Shown: positions 10,094-21,157 of the stretch, piece by piece | Position numbering within the stretch: position 1 is the stretch's first letter | Layout: each line of letters begins with the position of its first letter | Source: Panax quinquefolius | Taxonomy: Eukaryota > Streptophyta > Magnoliopsida > Apiales > Araliaceae | Assembly: GCA_020205615.1 (NCBI GenBank) | Contig: JAINUW010000599.1 | Span: 186,001-250,000, forward strand | Reading direction: 5' to 3' | DNA: 64,000 nt | The notes under the pieces: generated by a model | The model's input: the letters and a program-made list of their open reading frames with translations, nothing else | Told to the model about the DNA's origin: nothing | The model's database searches: none | Translations under genes and position numbers: made by a program

Positions 10094-11680
10094 TTGAGAA
10101 TGACAGCTAAAAATGTTAACAATGGAGTGAATGAGACCGTGGAGACACCTTTAATCACCAACCAAGAGAATGTGCAACAGGACGACAATGTTCCTCTTGT
10201 AAATAACATCACTGATCAAACGATGAATGATGGGATGTTTAGAAGCTTTTTGCAGTTCATGCAAAATCAGACGAGGGAGACTCATGTACAAAATACGGGT
10301 GGAAATGATACCAACGCGTGACTTGTCACAACCAAGCAGTTCAAAGAGTTGGGACCACCAAAGTTATTGGGAAAGCCAGATCCGATCGAGGCGAAAACGA
10401 GGGTTAAGCAAATTACCAATATATTTGATGTCTTGGGGTGCACGGAGGAACATAAGGTTCCATTCGCCACCTTTATGTTCCGTGGTGATGCAGATTACTG
10501 GTGGGAATATGTGAATCTTACCCAGCCTGCCGCACTCAATATGTCTTGGGAAGCATTCCAGAAACTGTTCAATGACAAGTACTTTCCTGAAAGTATTCGT
10601 CATATGAAGGAGGTAGAGTTTATTAGAATAGAATAGAACAACATGACTGTATCCCAGTACGAGGCTAAGTTCGCGGAGTTATCCAGGTTTGCACCTCATT
10701 TGGTAGAGAATGAGGAACGTATGACGCGAATGTTTCTGAGAGGTTTGAAACCCAAAATTCGTCAATACCTCATTTCTCACAAATTGTGTTTTTATTCAAA
10801 TGTAGTGAATAGAGCTCAGTTATTGGAGCGGAATTATGACTCAGCGCAACCAAAAGAGAACAACCAACAACACGATAATAATCGTATTGGTGGCAACGAC
10901 CATCGGAACAATGATAACCATCATCGAGGAAATTATCATGCTAGAAATGGTAACCAGTTCGGTGGTAATCATGGCCAAGATAATAGAAGAAATAATTCAA
11001 GTGAAAAATTTAAGAAATGAAGATTTAACGATGATGGGAAGACGTCGATAGCAGCACCAGCAACAAATTCTAGGGGAGGAGAACGACCACTAGTTAGATG
11101 CTACAGATGCGGAGAGGAGGGACACATAAGTCCAAATTATTCACAACCTTCCAAGGTATGTTTTAGTTGTGGAAAAGACGGTCACATAACTCGATTTTAT
11201 CCTGTAGAGAAATCAAGTCCAGCTGGGACGGTGGCACCAAAGGCGGATACGAACAAAATAAAGTCGGTGGTTTCAGGAAGAGGGTTTTTTGTGACTTCTC
11301 AAAAAGCGAGTAACCCGAACGAAGTTATCACGAGTTAGTTAATCATAAACTCTTGCGAAGTCTATACCCTGTTAGATACCGGTTCTACCCATTCTTTTAT
11401 TTCTCCTGCTTGTGCTCAACATTTGAACTTGACTCCAGAGAAATTAGACTTTGACTTATCTGTTAAAACTTTGTTAGGAGAAACTTTCGTTACATCTACA
11501 GTTTATAAATCTTGCTTGATTCAAGTTGGCACCATCACATTACCTGTTGATCTTATCTCTTTAAAGATACTTGCATTTGATGTGATTTTAGGGTTTGGTT
11601 GGTTAACTACTCATCATGCAAAAATTGATTATTTTCGTAAGGTTGTAAGTTTTCATATTCCTAACCAACCTGTTATATGA
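10094..11680 (+). pseudogene. Ty3/gypsy gag-protease pseudogene
   Basis: This is the Gag and start of Pol of the element whose LTR is at 7,268. A retrotransposon Gag domain (PF03732-like) is seen at about 10,340-10,800 (DADYWWEYV, MSWEAFQKLFNDKYFP, YEAKFAELSRFAPHLV). A Asn/His-rich linker follows. Then come two zinc knuckles in which the fourth ligand is Tyr instead of Cys (CYRCGEEGHISPNY at about 11,099 and CFSCGKDGHITRFY at about 11,160). An aspartic protease follows with LLDTGSTHSFIS (11,371) and DVILGFGWL (11,580). Stops occur at about 10,319, 10,634, 11,018 and 11,337. Reverse transcriptase, RNase H and integrase are absent: homology stops near 11,690. A chromovirus-like element is likely but not proven. 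Confidence 0.85.
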
Positions 11681-11689
11681 GTTCAAGCA

Positions 11690-12633
11690 ACCAAACCACT
11701 AAATTCAATCATTTTCATATCAAGCCATAAAGCCATGAGCATTTGAAGTACAGATTATGTGACCTCTTTATGTGAACATAAGGCTAATTAGTACGCATGA
11801 TGATTACATTACCCTATTTGGCCTTGATTTTGTGAGAATCCTAAACTAAAGTCCCTAACATATAAGGTTGATCTTGAAGTGGTCATACAAGTATGGAAAG
11901 ACCTTTAGCATGTATGCATGTTAAGTGTAAGTGTCTAGGTATGATAAAGATTGATTTGAAATCGGGAGAAGCGAAGCTCAACTCAGTGGGAGCTAGAACA
12001 CAAACAGAATCAAGGCCGATCCCCTAAGCCTAGCAGAGACACAGGCACAAATCGCCATCCTGCAGCTTAGTTCAGTATTTACATTTGTGGTCTGAAGTTT
12101 AATGCATGCTTATATGGTTACTTTAACTTGTATTATATGACCAGTATGCTATGTAATGTTTTAAGAAGAATGCTAAGTGATAAAGTTGAATGTTTAATGA
12201 GTAATTATAACTTTCAAATGTGGAATTCAAATAGGTATTTGCAAATTATAAAGCAATGATTTGAAACTATGTTGATGACTTAATGATGTCTTATAAACTG
12301 ATTTGTGCTATAAGTACGCAAAATGCGATGAAGTATGTATAGAGTATACGACTAAGTTAGACGTTTATGTGTGCGTTTAAACTTACATATCATGTATGAG
12401 CATATGTAACTAATGAATATCCTATACGCGTAACTATATTATGTTAGGATTCAAAAGAGTGTTGATAAGCTATATTTTTGGTAAACCACGCTTGAGACAA
12501 GTACTCCAACCCTACTATTTATTGAGCATTACTTGAAATTGTGCTATTATTGATCGTACAAGTAAATCTTTGGAAGTATAATACTTCGTAGTCTAGAAAT
12601 GAAATTGTTTACAAACCTTGATTTTGAACAATA

Positions 12634-12682
<49 letters not shown>

Positions 12683-13499
12683 TGTGGAAGAAATTTATCT
12701 AAGCCATTGCTTCGGATAGACTATTGATATTTGATCGAAAGCTATCCAAACCAAATTAACTTGCTGCGGACTCTTATAACTGAGATGAACAACCGTCTTG
12801 GTAGGGGAATTATATATTGTCGGAGAACCGACATGCGCACATAAGAAAGATTAAATGTTATGCATGACATATGGTACTTTAGGCTGATCACTTGTTGTAC
12901 TCATTTTGTAGAATTATCAGTAATATCACTGTTAATTCTAGGAGAAGTTCATAGTCCTTAGTGACTGCTCAGTATTCATTACTTTGAAATCTTAAATTGA
13001 TTAACTGTTGAATATTATTGATATTTTCTGTCCATGGCAACTATTGTTGATAATCATCGATACTTCTTACTATCTTGAACTATCATTATTAATATACCCT
13101 TGAGAAATTTAAAACTACATTGATTACCCTTTTGTTATATTACTTGCTGGGCAAAATTGTTGCTCATCCTTGCTTTCCTTAAAACTTTCAGTTAAGGCAG
13201 AACGTGGTGAACCCTCTGGCAAGGACAAGGGTAAAGAGAAGGCTTTAGAAGTAGTTATTTCCATAGTGCTAGGAATGTACTATTAGTTTGTAGTAGAAGA
13301 ACCTATTTATATTAAGCTATGTTTAGTTTAAGTTGTATTGTATTAGTAACGGTTGCGAGACTTTGGGACAAGAATAATTATGTTATAATAATATAATTTA
13401 TTCTATTACTCCGTTGTGTGAGATCTTGATTTATTATTAGAGTTAGTACGTGACAACCAAATTTGAGACAAGTGTGGTCTAAATTTGGGGGCATCATAG
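11690..13499 (+). mobile_element. LTR fragment of a different gypsy family
   Basis: No coding region. The 3' part looks like a gypsy LTR end: GCTGGGCAAAATTGTTGCTCA near 13,148, then GTTAAGGCAGAAC and a terminus GGGGGCATCATA at 13,499. It does not match the 7,268 LTR. It resembles the LTR at 62.1-64 kb (reverse) and part of 41,970-42,130. The left edge is uncertain. An (AT)n tract lies at 12,638-12,680. Confidence 0.55.
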
Positions 13500-13730
13500 G
13501 TATCTAATTAATTAACATTTAATCTTTTCCATATGGTGCAGATGGTGTCTGAAATACTATTTAAGAGTTACATTTTATATAGATATTGATTACCTGCAAA
13601 AAACTATTTTTATATATTTTTTTCATAGTACAGTTAGTAGCCAAACCTTCATTCATAGGTAACCAATTCATTTTTATTGGGTTACCGATTAATTATAAAA
13701 ATTTAATGAAAAGTTTCCAATTGTTACCTG

Positions 13731-14089
13731 GATTTTTTTTCAACATATGCAACCATGAAAGGATCAGAGAGTAGTCGTGTGGATTTTCTCTTACTTTTTC
13801 CAATGCTTTTTCCTTTGATCTCCATGATTTTTGGTAAGAGTTGGACACATTATACTCTATCATCATGTCTTCCACAATATCTTTTGGTGTGTAAATTTTC
13901 TTCAAATTTGTTAATCTATGCGTTATACATTCACTAACCATCTCACTATTTGCTTGTCTGTGATCTCCAAGCAGTATGTCGGATGAACAAGTGTGTAAAT
14001 CATTGAATTCTCTCACCTTGAACATAGTTGTTTTTCGAAACTTTGATGCTCTTAGTTTCCAATTGCAATTTTCATTGACTATGCATACT
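13731..14089 (-). pseudogene. mudrA: mudrA exon: second part of DNA-binding domain
   Basis: Reading minus from 14,089 this continues mudrA with CNWKLRASKFRKTTMFKVRE and LHTCSSDI, the Cys/His end of a MuDR DNA-binding domain (PF03108-like). A helical stretch follows (ITHRLTNLKKIYTPKDIVED) and a KKNPG end with a good GTAAC 5' splice site at about 13,730. The next exon begins near 7,227. It is separated from its first part by the solo LTR, and the frame is continuous if the LTR and one AGCAC copy are ignored. Confidence 0.8.
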
Positions 14090-15085
14090 AGCACTGTGAC
14101 GCCCCCAAAATAGGTATACATCACCCATTCTGAGTCGCCAAATACATGGTACAGAATACAACTACAACTTAAATATACAACCATCGTGTATAATATGACA
14201 AAACATAGTTGAGAGTTTTAACACGGATATTGTCTCCTAGACAATATCCACACTCAAATTCAATCTCATTACAATTATTATCACACTATTTCACAGAATA
14301 GTGAGGACTACTAAAACAACCATCTGGACCGTCAATCCATTCCCCGACTAGTCCCAGCTAAATTCTCATTTCCTGAAGAGAACAGTGAAAGAAAAGGGTA
14401 AGCTAAACTAGCCCAGTAAGAAATATTATGACTAAGATAATGCAGAATAAATTATCCTTAGATTTTAACAATATAACAACTGATAGAATACAATAGAAAA
14501 CAAGTTTTAGATTTAAAATTTTACCATCAATTTTATCACTGAGACTCAGCTTAATAAATAATCCACATCACTGAATTATCCATGCACTAGGGGCCAAGGA
14601 TATTCATTATTATCACGACCACGAATTATCCATGCACTACGGGCCAAGGATATTCGTGTTTTCACCAATGGTCATGAACATGCCAAACAACAATTCATCT
14701 TTGCACCCTTGGCCGAAGAGAACGCATGGTCATAATCATACCGATAACTGTCGCTGAGACTCAACTCAATAATTAATCCACATCACTTGTAACATTACAG
14801 GTCATGATTATACCAAATAATCACTGGTCATAATCATACCAATCAACAGTCCATCTATGCACTACGACCAAAGATGACTTTCATCACAATATAAGTATGA
14901 GGATGATGACAATGATATAAGAATTCAATTAAAAGAAAGTAAGGATAAATTTTAAAGATCTATAATTTAATTTATCCAGAATTCAATAATATCCAAATTG
15001 TCAACATGATATTGCTTTGTGGAGTAAAATTCAAGAATAATATTTTATCAAAAATGATTTGGACCGAAAAGAAATTAATTTTTGT

Positions 15086-15312
15086 CATGAATAGTACTCC
15101 GGGTGAATAGTACCAGAGTGAATAGTACCCCATGAATAGTACTTTAGGAATAATACTTTTTAAATAGTACCCCGTGAATAGTACTTCATGAATAGTACCG
15201 TATTTATGAATAGTACCATATTTATGAATAGTGCCCATGAATAGTACTTTGTGAATAGTATCGTACGTATGAATAGTGCCGTATAAATGAATAGTACCCA
15301 TGAATAGTACTC
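15086..15312 (-). repeat. GAATAGTAC repeat cluster
   Basis: GAATAGTAC or GAATAGTGC occurs more than ten times in about 225 bases inside the solo LTR. The minus-strand open frame over it (14,972-15,301) is a translation of this repeat and is not a gene. Confidence 0.75.
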
Positions 15313-15758
15313 CGACATGAAAAGCTTAAAATTTAACAAGAATATTCAGACAAATATCCTTGTGAAACGATACTAGATGAAGCACAAATTTCAAGGATAT
15401 TCTACTAATTTCACGGAGTATAGAAGCAATACTTCAACAAAATGAGTGTAGAATTAGAGATACGAAACAAAATAATATTACTTATATACTACAGAGTATG
15501 GAAGAAAATAATATTTCATACGAATATTGAACAAAAATAATATCCCTTACGAATACGAGAAATAATATTCATACGAATACGAAAAATAATTTCTCTTCTG
15601 AATATGAAATAAATAATACCCTTTACCTTAGAAGAAGATTGGATACTGGAATAATGAAGTAGCAGACTACTCTTCTTCTTTCTCTCTATAGCTTCTCTCT
15701 CTATAATTGCTCTTGTGAGTCTTAGTGAATTGGTGAGAATGAAAGAATAATGAGCTTC

Positions 15759-15768
15759 TATTTATAGG
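15759..15768 (-). promoter_or_regulatory. TATA box of solo LTR
   Basis: CTATAAATAG on the minus strand, equivalent to the site at 8,480 in the related LTR. Confidence 0.55.
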
Positions 15769-16800
15769 AAAACATAGTTTCAATAATTGCACGTTTTGGG
15801 GCTCAAATTATTACAGTATAGTACCTTCATCTTTTCCTCCATTTTTAATTTAGCCCTACAAGTATTATCAAACTTGCACCACCTCCCCTAATAGTACATC
15901 ATGTGAATCAATAGTTCCATTCATGTGAACAAATAGTTATATGCATGTGAACTAATAGCAATTATATGCTCATTTATCCGATTAATTACCCGATTGGTCA
16001 ATTTAACCTCCAGAAATCAATTATTATCGAAATAAATGACAATTTCCACTAACACTAATAATCCCAACACAATGGAAATATCAATTTCATCTTTAATCAA
16101 CACGAACGTATTCATCATTAATATTATAACTCACAATATTTAACAACCAGATCATTCCCAAGAAAGAGGGAGCTTTTCGATAAGGATTTCTCCCTATTGG
16201 CGCGCAATTAGGTGACCAAACCCCTTTCCTCGACAGAACTTTCTAGACATCGTCAATATTGTAAATAATAATATAAATAACTTTGTCGTCTCAATTATTG
16301 ATTTAAAAAATATAAAATATTTTGTAGATGATACTGTGACAATAATTGAATCAATAATATGAGAGATATTATGCTGCAATTATTGTAGCAATAATTAAGT
16401 ATAACTGAGTGACTTCTCACGTAAGCATCAATAATCAATACCGTGTGCTACTATGCAACCACGCCAGACATATTACTTCACTTTTACCACAGGGTATTTA
16501 AACAGTTTAACGATAAAACTTTCGCCGTTATTTTTATAAAAAGACATTTCTGTCATTTTCTAACTCTGACAATACTTCTGTTGTGGGGTCCACCAATGAT
16601 TTTGCCATCGTACGAATATTCCCTGCTAAAACAAATATTCCCTGACCAATCGAATATTTTATAACAACTTGCTTACTTTGCAAAATTTGTAAATATTACC
16701 CACAACTATAACATTATATCAAATCCACACCATAATATTTAAAAATATATTTTGAGAAAAAAATAATCTTTATTCATAAAATTTGGGGTCTTACAAGCAC

Positions 16801-17472
16801 AAAGTCTCTACCACTTGTTCTTTCAACCTTGTGTTGTCGGTTTTGCCTGATTGAATGTAGTCTTATTGCTTGTGCTAGAATTTTTTTGTCTTTGTAACTT
16901 TGATGTAGTTTGACTTCAAATTCATTCGGATTTGATATAACCTCATCATATTATTCTCTAGTGTATGTTATGTCTTGTTGTCTGTCTTGTTCTTGATCAA
17001 GAGCTCCGATGGCCACCTGCTCAGCATATTGTGATCCAATTTGGTAATCTTGTGTTGCCAACAGTACAAGTTCAAAATTCCATTGTGTCAATCTCATTGG
17101 CGTTTCAGCTTGCATCCTATTTTCTTCTACATTTCTCAAGTTCTGTAAGATTGTAGTGCCTCCATTATTGTATTCATTATCTATAATTAGTGGAAACTTG
17201 CCATGTTCATCTGATTTTCTACTGATTTCCATATAGAATCTGAAGGTTGCTTCATTTGTCACACTGATCGGAAGAATGTTGCTTCTAATCTGAAATTTGA
17301 TTGACAATTCTGTTATGTTGCAGTCTAGCCTTATTGCACTGCATATCAAGTTGTGCATTTCTGTGAATGAATAAGTTGAAGGGACTAGTAGGCCAGTAAC
17401 TTCGAAATTGTGATATTGGTTACTGTCAGTCCACGTCCCGTTGAAATAAATTACAATTGAAATCATCTCCAT
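16801..17472 (-). pseudogene. mudrA: mudrA N-terminal exon
   Basis: The first ATG on the minus strand at 17,472 starts MEMISIVIYFNGTW, followed by a MULE N-terminal region (YSFTEMHNLI, LSIKFQI). A TAA stop follows DITYTRE at codon 174. Beyond it, still in frame, come VISNPNEFEVKLHQSYKDKK and AIRLHSIRQNRQHKVERTS, the start of a MuDR-type DNA-binding domain. The exon is cut at 16,800 by the solo LTR, and the domain resumes at 14,089. Upstream is the 241-bp tandem duplication and then the Tat insertion. Confidence 0.8.
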
Positions 17473-17480
17473 TGTCCGAC

Positions 17481-17906
17481 AACTGAAACATTACAATGAA
17501 TACAATACTGTAAATGGTGACCAAATCACCATTATACAATAACCAAAATATATGTTTTTAGTAACCATGCATATTCAACCCAATGGTTTCATTCAGTTTA
17601 TAAACAAATTAGTGATTATCATGATGTGGTGACAAATTAAAGACTGAACAACTAAACCAAGGTAACCAAACCCTTATATGAATACAGCCAAAATATAAAT
17701 GTGTAACAAATACTGTTTGAGAACTGAAACATTAAAATTAATACAATTCTGTAAATGGTGACCAAATCAATAATATACAGTAACCAAAATATATGTTATT
17801 AGTAACCATATATCTCCAACATACTGTTTTCATTCAGTTTATAAACAAATCATAGATAATCATGACGTGAAGGAGAAAAATTAAAGAATGAACAACTAAA
17901 CCAAGA
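17481..17906. repeat. Tandem duplication, ~241-bp unit
   Basis: Unit 1 (17,481-17,721) starts AACTGAAACATTACAATGAA and ends with GTAACCAAACCCTTATATGA and an AT-rich tail. Unit 2 starts at 17,722, is cut at 17,906 by the Tat element, and resumes at 29,664 with the same GTAACCAAACCC segment. Both units are dense in GTAACCAAA-type motifs. It lies directly upstream of the mudrA start. Confidence 0.85.
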
Positions 17907-18740
17907 TGTAGACACTCGAAATTTTCTGCACGCCTGTTACTAACATTACAGGAGGGCAGATTCGTCTTTTGGAGATAACCCTGGAAGACAGCTTACATCC
18001 ATTCCGGATACTACCAAAAGTTCAAGCTCAAAACCCGAGACACACACTGGGAACATCATTTCTAACCCCGGAACACACACCGGAAGGATCATTTCCAACC
18101 TCGGAGATAACCCCGAGTTTCATTCTTGGTGATAACCCCAAGGAATGTTGTTGCAGTTCTGGCGATAACTCCGGAAATGCTTGTTTCAAATACATGCTAT
18201 CAGCTTCAAGCTCAAATCTCCTGCCAAGACACTCATCCCTCAAACCCAGAGCTAACAAACGGGTGGACAAGCACACTCACAAGATGACCTTGCGACATTC
18301 AAACACTTGCAGCAGTCCAATCTTAGATGTAACCCTGAGCAACGTCTGCTTTCAACTCAAACTGGCGATAACCCCGGCGAAGAGTCAAAAGTCATCTTGC
18401 CCCATCAACACCTGCGCGTCGTCTCAACACTTCATACATACATACATATAACAATGTCCCACAAGAACCGAGGAATTACAATCCCGAGTAACAATTACGC
18501 GTGGCAGTACACTGGATAAAATTTGAAGCTTGAAGACTATGGGCATGGTCCCCTCTTCCTGACTTCGTACAACCTCTAATCCATGTCATTACGTAACTCT
18601 CGACACAAGCGGTCCGAAGAAGGTCACATATACCTCATTCGGATGCTCGGATTGAAGTTCTGCAAGTTTGAACGGATATTACAGTGCACGAGTGCACGTA
18701 CTTCGAGACGACAAGACCCGCGAAGCCCGGGGACACTTCG
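17907..18740 (+). mobile_element. Truncated 5' LTR of the Tat element
   Basis: It starts TGTAGACACTCGAAATTTTC and matches the 3' LTR from 27,000 up to CCCGGGGACACTTCG at 18,740, where homology ends and integrase-coding sequence begins. The rest of the LTR (about 1.8 kb) and the primer-binding site are deleted. The open frame 17,969-18,451 is LTR sequence. Confidence 0.85.
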
Positions 18741-19943
18741 TCTGAGGTGAGCCTAACTGAGAAGAGGCGGATTCATCGACTTGCTATGAAATTTTACCTG
18801 AGCGGAGATGCACTCTACAAAAGAGATGCAGGATTAGGTCTCCTCAGATGTCTGGATAAAGACCAAGCTCAGAGACTCATGGATGAGATCCATGGTGGAG
18901 TATGTGGCCCTCACATGAGCGGACCCCTACTTGTCAAGAAGATCCTTAGAACAGTGCATTATTGGCTTACACTCAAAGCTGACTGTGATGATCACGTCAA
19001 GAGATGCTATCAATGCCAGATTCATGGGAATGCTATCCACGCCCCTCCAAGGGAACTCCATAATATGAGTTCGCCATGGCCCTTCTCAATGTCGGGAATG
19101 GACGTGATCGGGCCCATCGAGCCCAAAGCCAGTAATGGACATCGATTCATATTCACCATGATCGACTACTTCACCAAATGGGTAAAAACAGCTTCCTTCC
19201 CCATGGTTACTAAAGAAGTCATCATTGCTTTCATCAAAAACAGTGTCATCTGTCAATATGGACAACCAGAGGTTATTGTGTCAGACAATTCTAAGAACCT
19301 CAACAACAAAATGATGGAGGAGTTATGTAGAAAATTCCACATCAAACACCTTAACTCCATCATCTACCGTCCAAAGATGAATGGTGCTGTTGAAACGGCT
19401 AATAAAAACATCAAAAAGATCATGCAAAAAATGTACGCTAATCACAATGGATGGCCAGACCTCTTGCCTCTGACTTTATTAGCCTACAGAACTTCTCTGC
19501 GTACTTCCACTAGGGCAACCCCTTAATCATTAGCCTATGGGATGGAAGCAGTGCTCCCCATAGAGGCGGAAATGGAATCCCTCAGAGTGTTGATGGATGC
19601 TCAGTTATATGAAGATCAATGGGTACAAGACAGGTATCACCAATTGTCTCTAATAGACGAAAGGCGAACCGCGGCTATCTTCCATGGTCAGTTATATCAG
19701 CAAAGGATCACCCGATCCTACAATAGAAAAGTCCGACTACGGCAGTTCAAATAACATGACTTGGTTTTAAAGAAGATCATTGACAACCAAGATCAATCTA
19801 AGGGAAAATTCGCTCCTAACTGGGAAGGCTCATTTGTTGTCAAGGAGGTATTGACAGGAGGTGCTCTCAGATTGCAAGAAATGGATGGCGATGAATTTCC
19901 ACGGCTTATCAACTCGGACACCGTGAAACGGTACTATGTTTGA
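18741..19943 (+). pseudogene. Tat integrase pseudogene
   Basis: The integrase inserts retrotransposon DNA into the genome. In order: a linker with TEKRRIHRLAMKFYLSGD, an HHCC zinc domain (EIHGGVCGPHMSG with two His, CYQCQIHG with two Cys), and a catalytic core with Asp in GMDVIGP, Asp in VSDNSKNL and Glu in NGAVETANKN. The C-terminal part includes YGMEAVLPIEAE and ends at KRYYV. All three catalytic residues are present. TAA stops break it at about 19,525 (usually Tyr) and 19,752. The open frame starts upstream at 18,684, so its first ~19 residues come from the LTR by the deletion fusion. Confidence 0.92.
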
Positions 19944-21157
19944 AGTTACCGTCAAATAAACATCCTGGTTTTGATTATCAACTCACCAGTCATTCCGCTT
20001 TTGAACCCTTTCTTTCTTATATACTCTTCTGCCCCTCAGGGAAACATGCACTTCAAACCAGCAGCCTGGTTTCACTTCATTTCAAATCTTACATACAATT
20101 TCGGTTATCCTGAAAACGGGATTGAACCTTTCACACCTGCAGTTTATCTTGAAGACGGGATTAAACTTTTTTATGCTTGCATTTTGTCCTAAAGATAGGA
20201 TCAAACTTTTTCCACACCTACAGTTTATCCCCATTATGGGATCAAACTTCTCCCCGCTGTATAGCCTGCACATAGGATTCACACTTCTCTTTGGCTGTGA
20301 TTTGTCATGAGGGGCGAATTACATCGACCTCATCTCCCTGATACCTGGGGGTACGTAGGCAACCATATTCTATATGGCCCAGTCGCAATAAACAACAAAA
20401 ACAATAAAAAACATTTCTACCCTTTCTCTACAAAAACCACAAAAATACTTCTACACCCTTCTTCATCAATAAAGCTTCTGCCTTTCGTATTCAGTGTTGA
20501 ACCTCTTACACCAGGTTCGAACTACGCAGACTTGATTTCCTCTTCAATAGAAGTACGTAGGCAGCCATTTATGGTTCAATCTAACGCCTACCAGAATAAA
20601 AAAATACTTGTCACACGGTACTGGGATCAACCTCCAATTCACCACTTTTCATCGGTTTCAGATCAAAGGGATGGAATTATCCAACCTCTTCTCACAAATA
20701 GAAGATTCGGTGACCATCTAAGTTACGATCGTGCCTCAAAGAGCAATACCAACCCATAAGAGATGGAATTAACTAGGCTTCTCATAAATAGAAGTACTGG
20801 CGACCATCTGTGGTGCGGTCAATCTTAGAGAGGAAAAACCACCCTCCTCTCTACTTTTCCATACAGATACCAGTCCCAAGACACCAAAGATGGTAGGGAT
20901 ACATACAGATCAATGATCCGTTCTGAGAGAGATCTTGCGACGTCTCAATGTCCACCTATCAAGGATAAGTTCAGAATGTATCAAGATCATAAAGCCCTGA
21001 AGAAACAGGCAAATATCAAGCAAGTATCAAGGCATAACTAAAAGTGAAGTGAATCAAAATATATTTCCCTGCCATACATAATACCGTTTGATATATACAT
21101 ATGTGTTGTACATGACAAAATGGCTAAGCTAGTCTGTGCATGAAAATATCAAGCTAT
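19944..21157 (+). repeat. Tat 3' non-coding region with short repeats
   Basis: No supported gene in the sense direction. Between about 20,100 and 20,290 a GGGATYRAACYTTT unit recurs at 20,118, 20,157, 20,198 and 20,240. A TACGTAGGCA motif occurs at 20,351 and 20,551. An ...AATAGAAG..GACCATCT unit is repeated at about 20,697 and 20,788. The TACGTAGGC motif after integrase is, to my knowledge, widespread in Tat-lineage elements. Confidence 0.6.

Larger units (their letters stand above)
14095..16795 (-). mobile_element. Solo gypsy LTR
   Basis: A 2,701-bp LTR of the same family as 7,268-9,916 in reverse orientation, starting TGTGACGCCCCC and ending GGGGTCTTACA on the plus strand. It is flanked by AGCAC at 14,090-14,094 and 16,796-16,800, a 5-bp target duplication. 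No internal region is present, so the element was lost by recombination between its LTRs. Confidence 0.92.

Noticed and set aside
13586..13774. 62-codon plus-strand frame
   Set aside because: It is antisense to the mudrA exon and intron and has no domain.
14972..15301. 109-codon minus-strand open frame rich in GTIHKYGTIH
   Set aside because: It is a translation of the GAATAGTAC repeat cluster in a solo LTR.
17969..18451. 160-codon open frame near the Tat 5' end
   Set aside because: It lies wholly in the LTR and recurs in other LTR copies. No domain recognised, so listed only as a finding.
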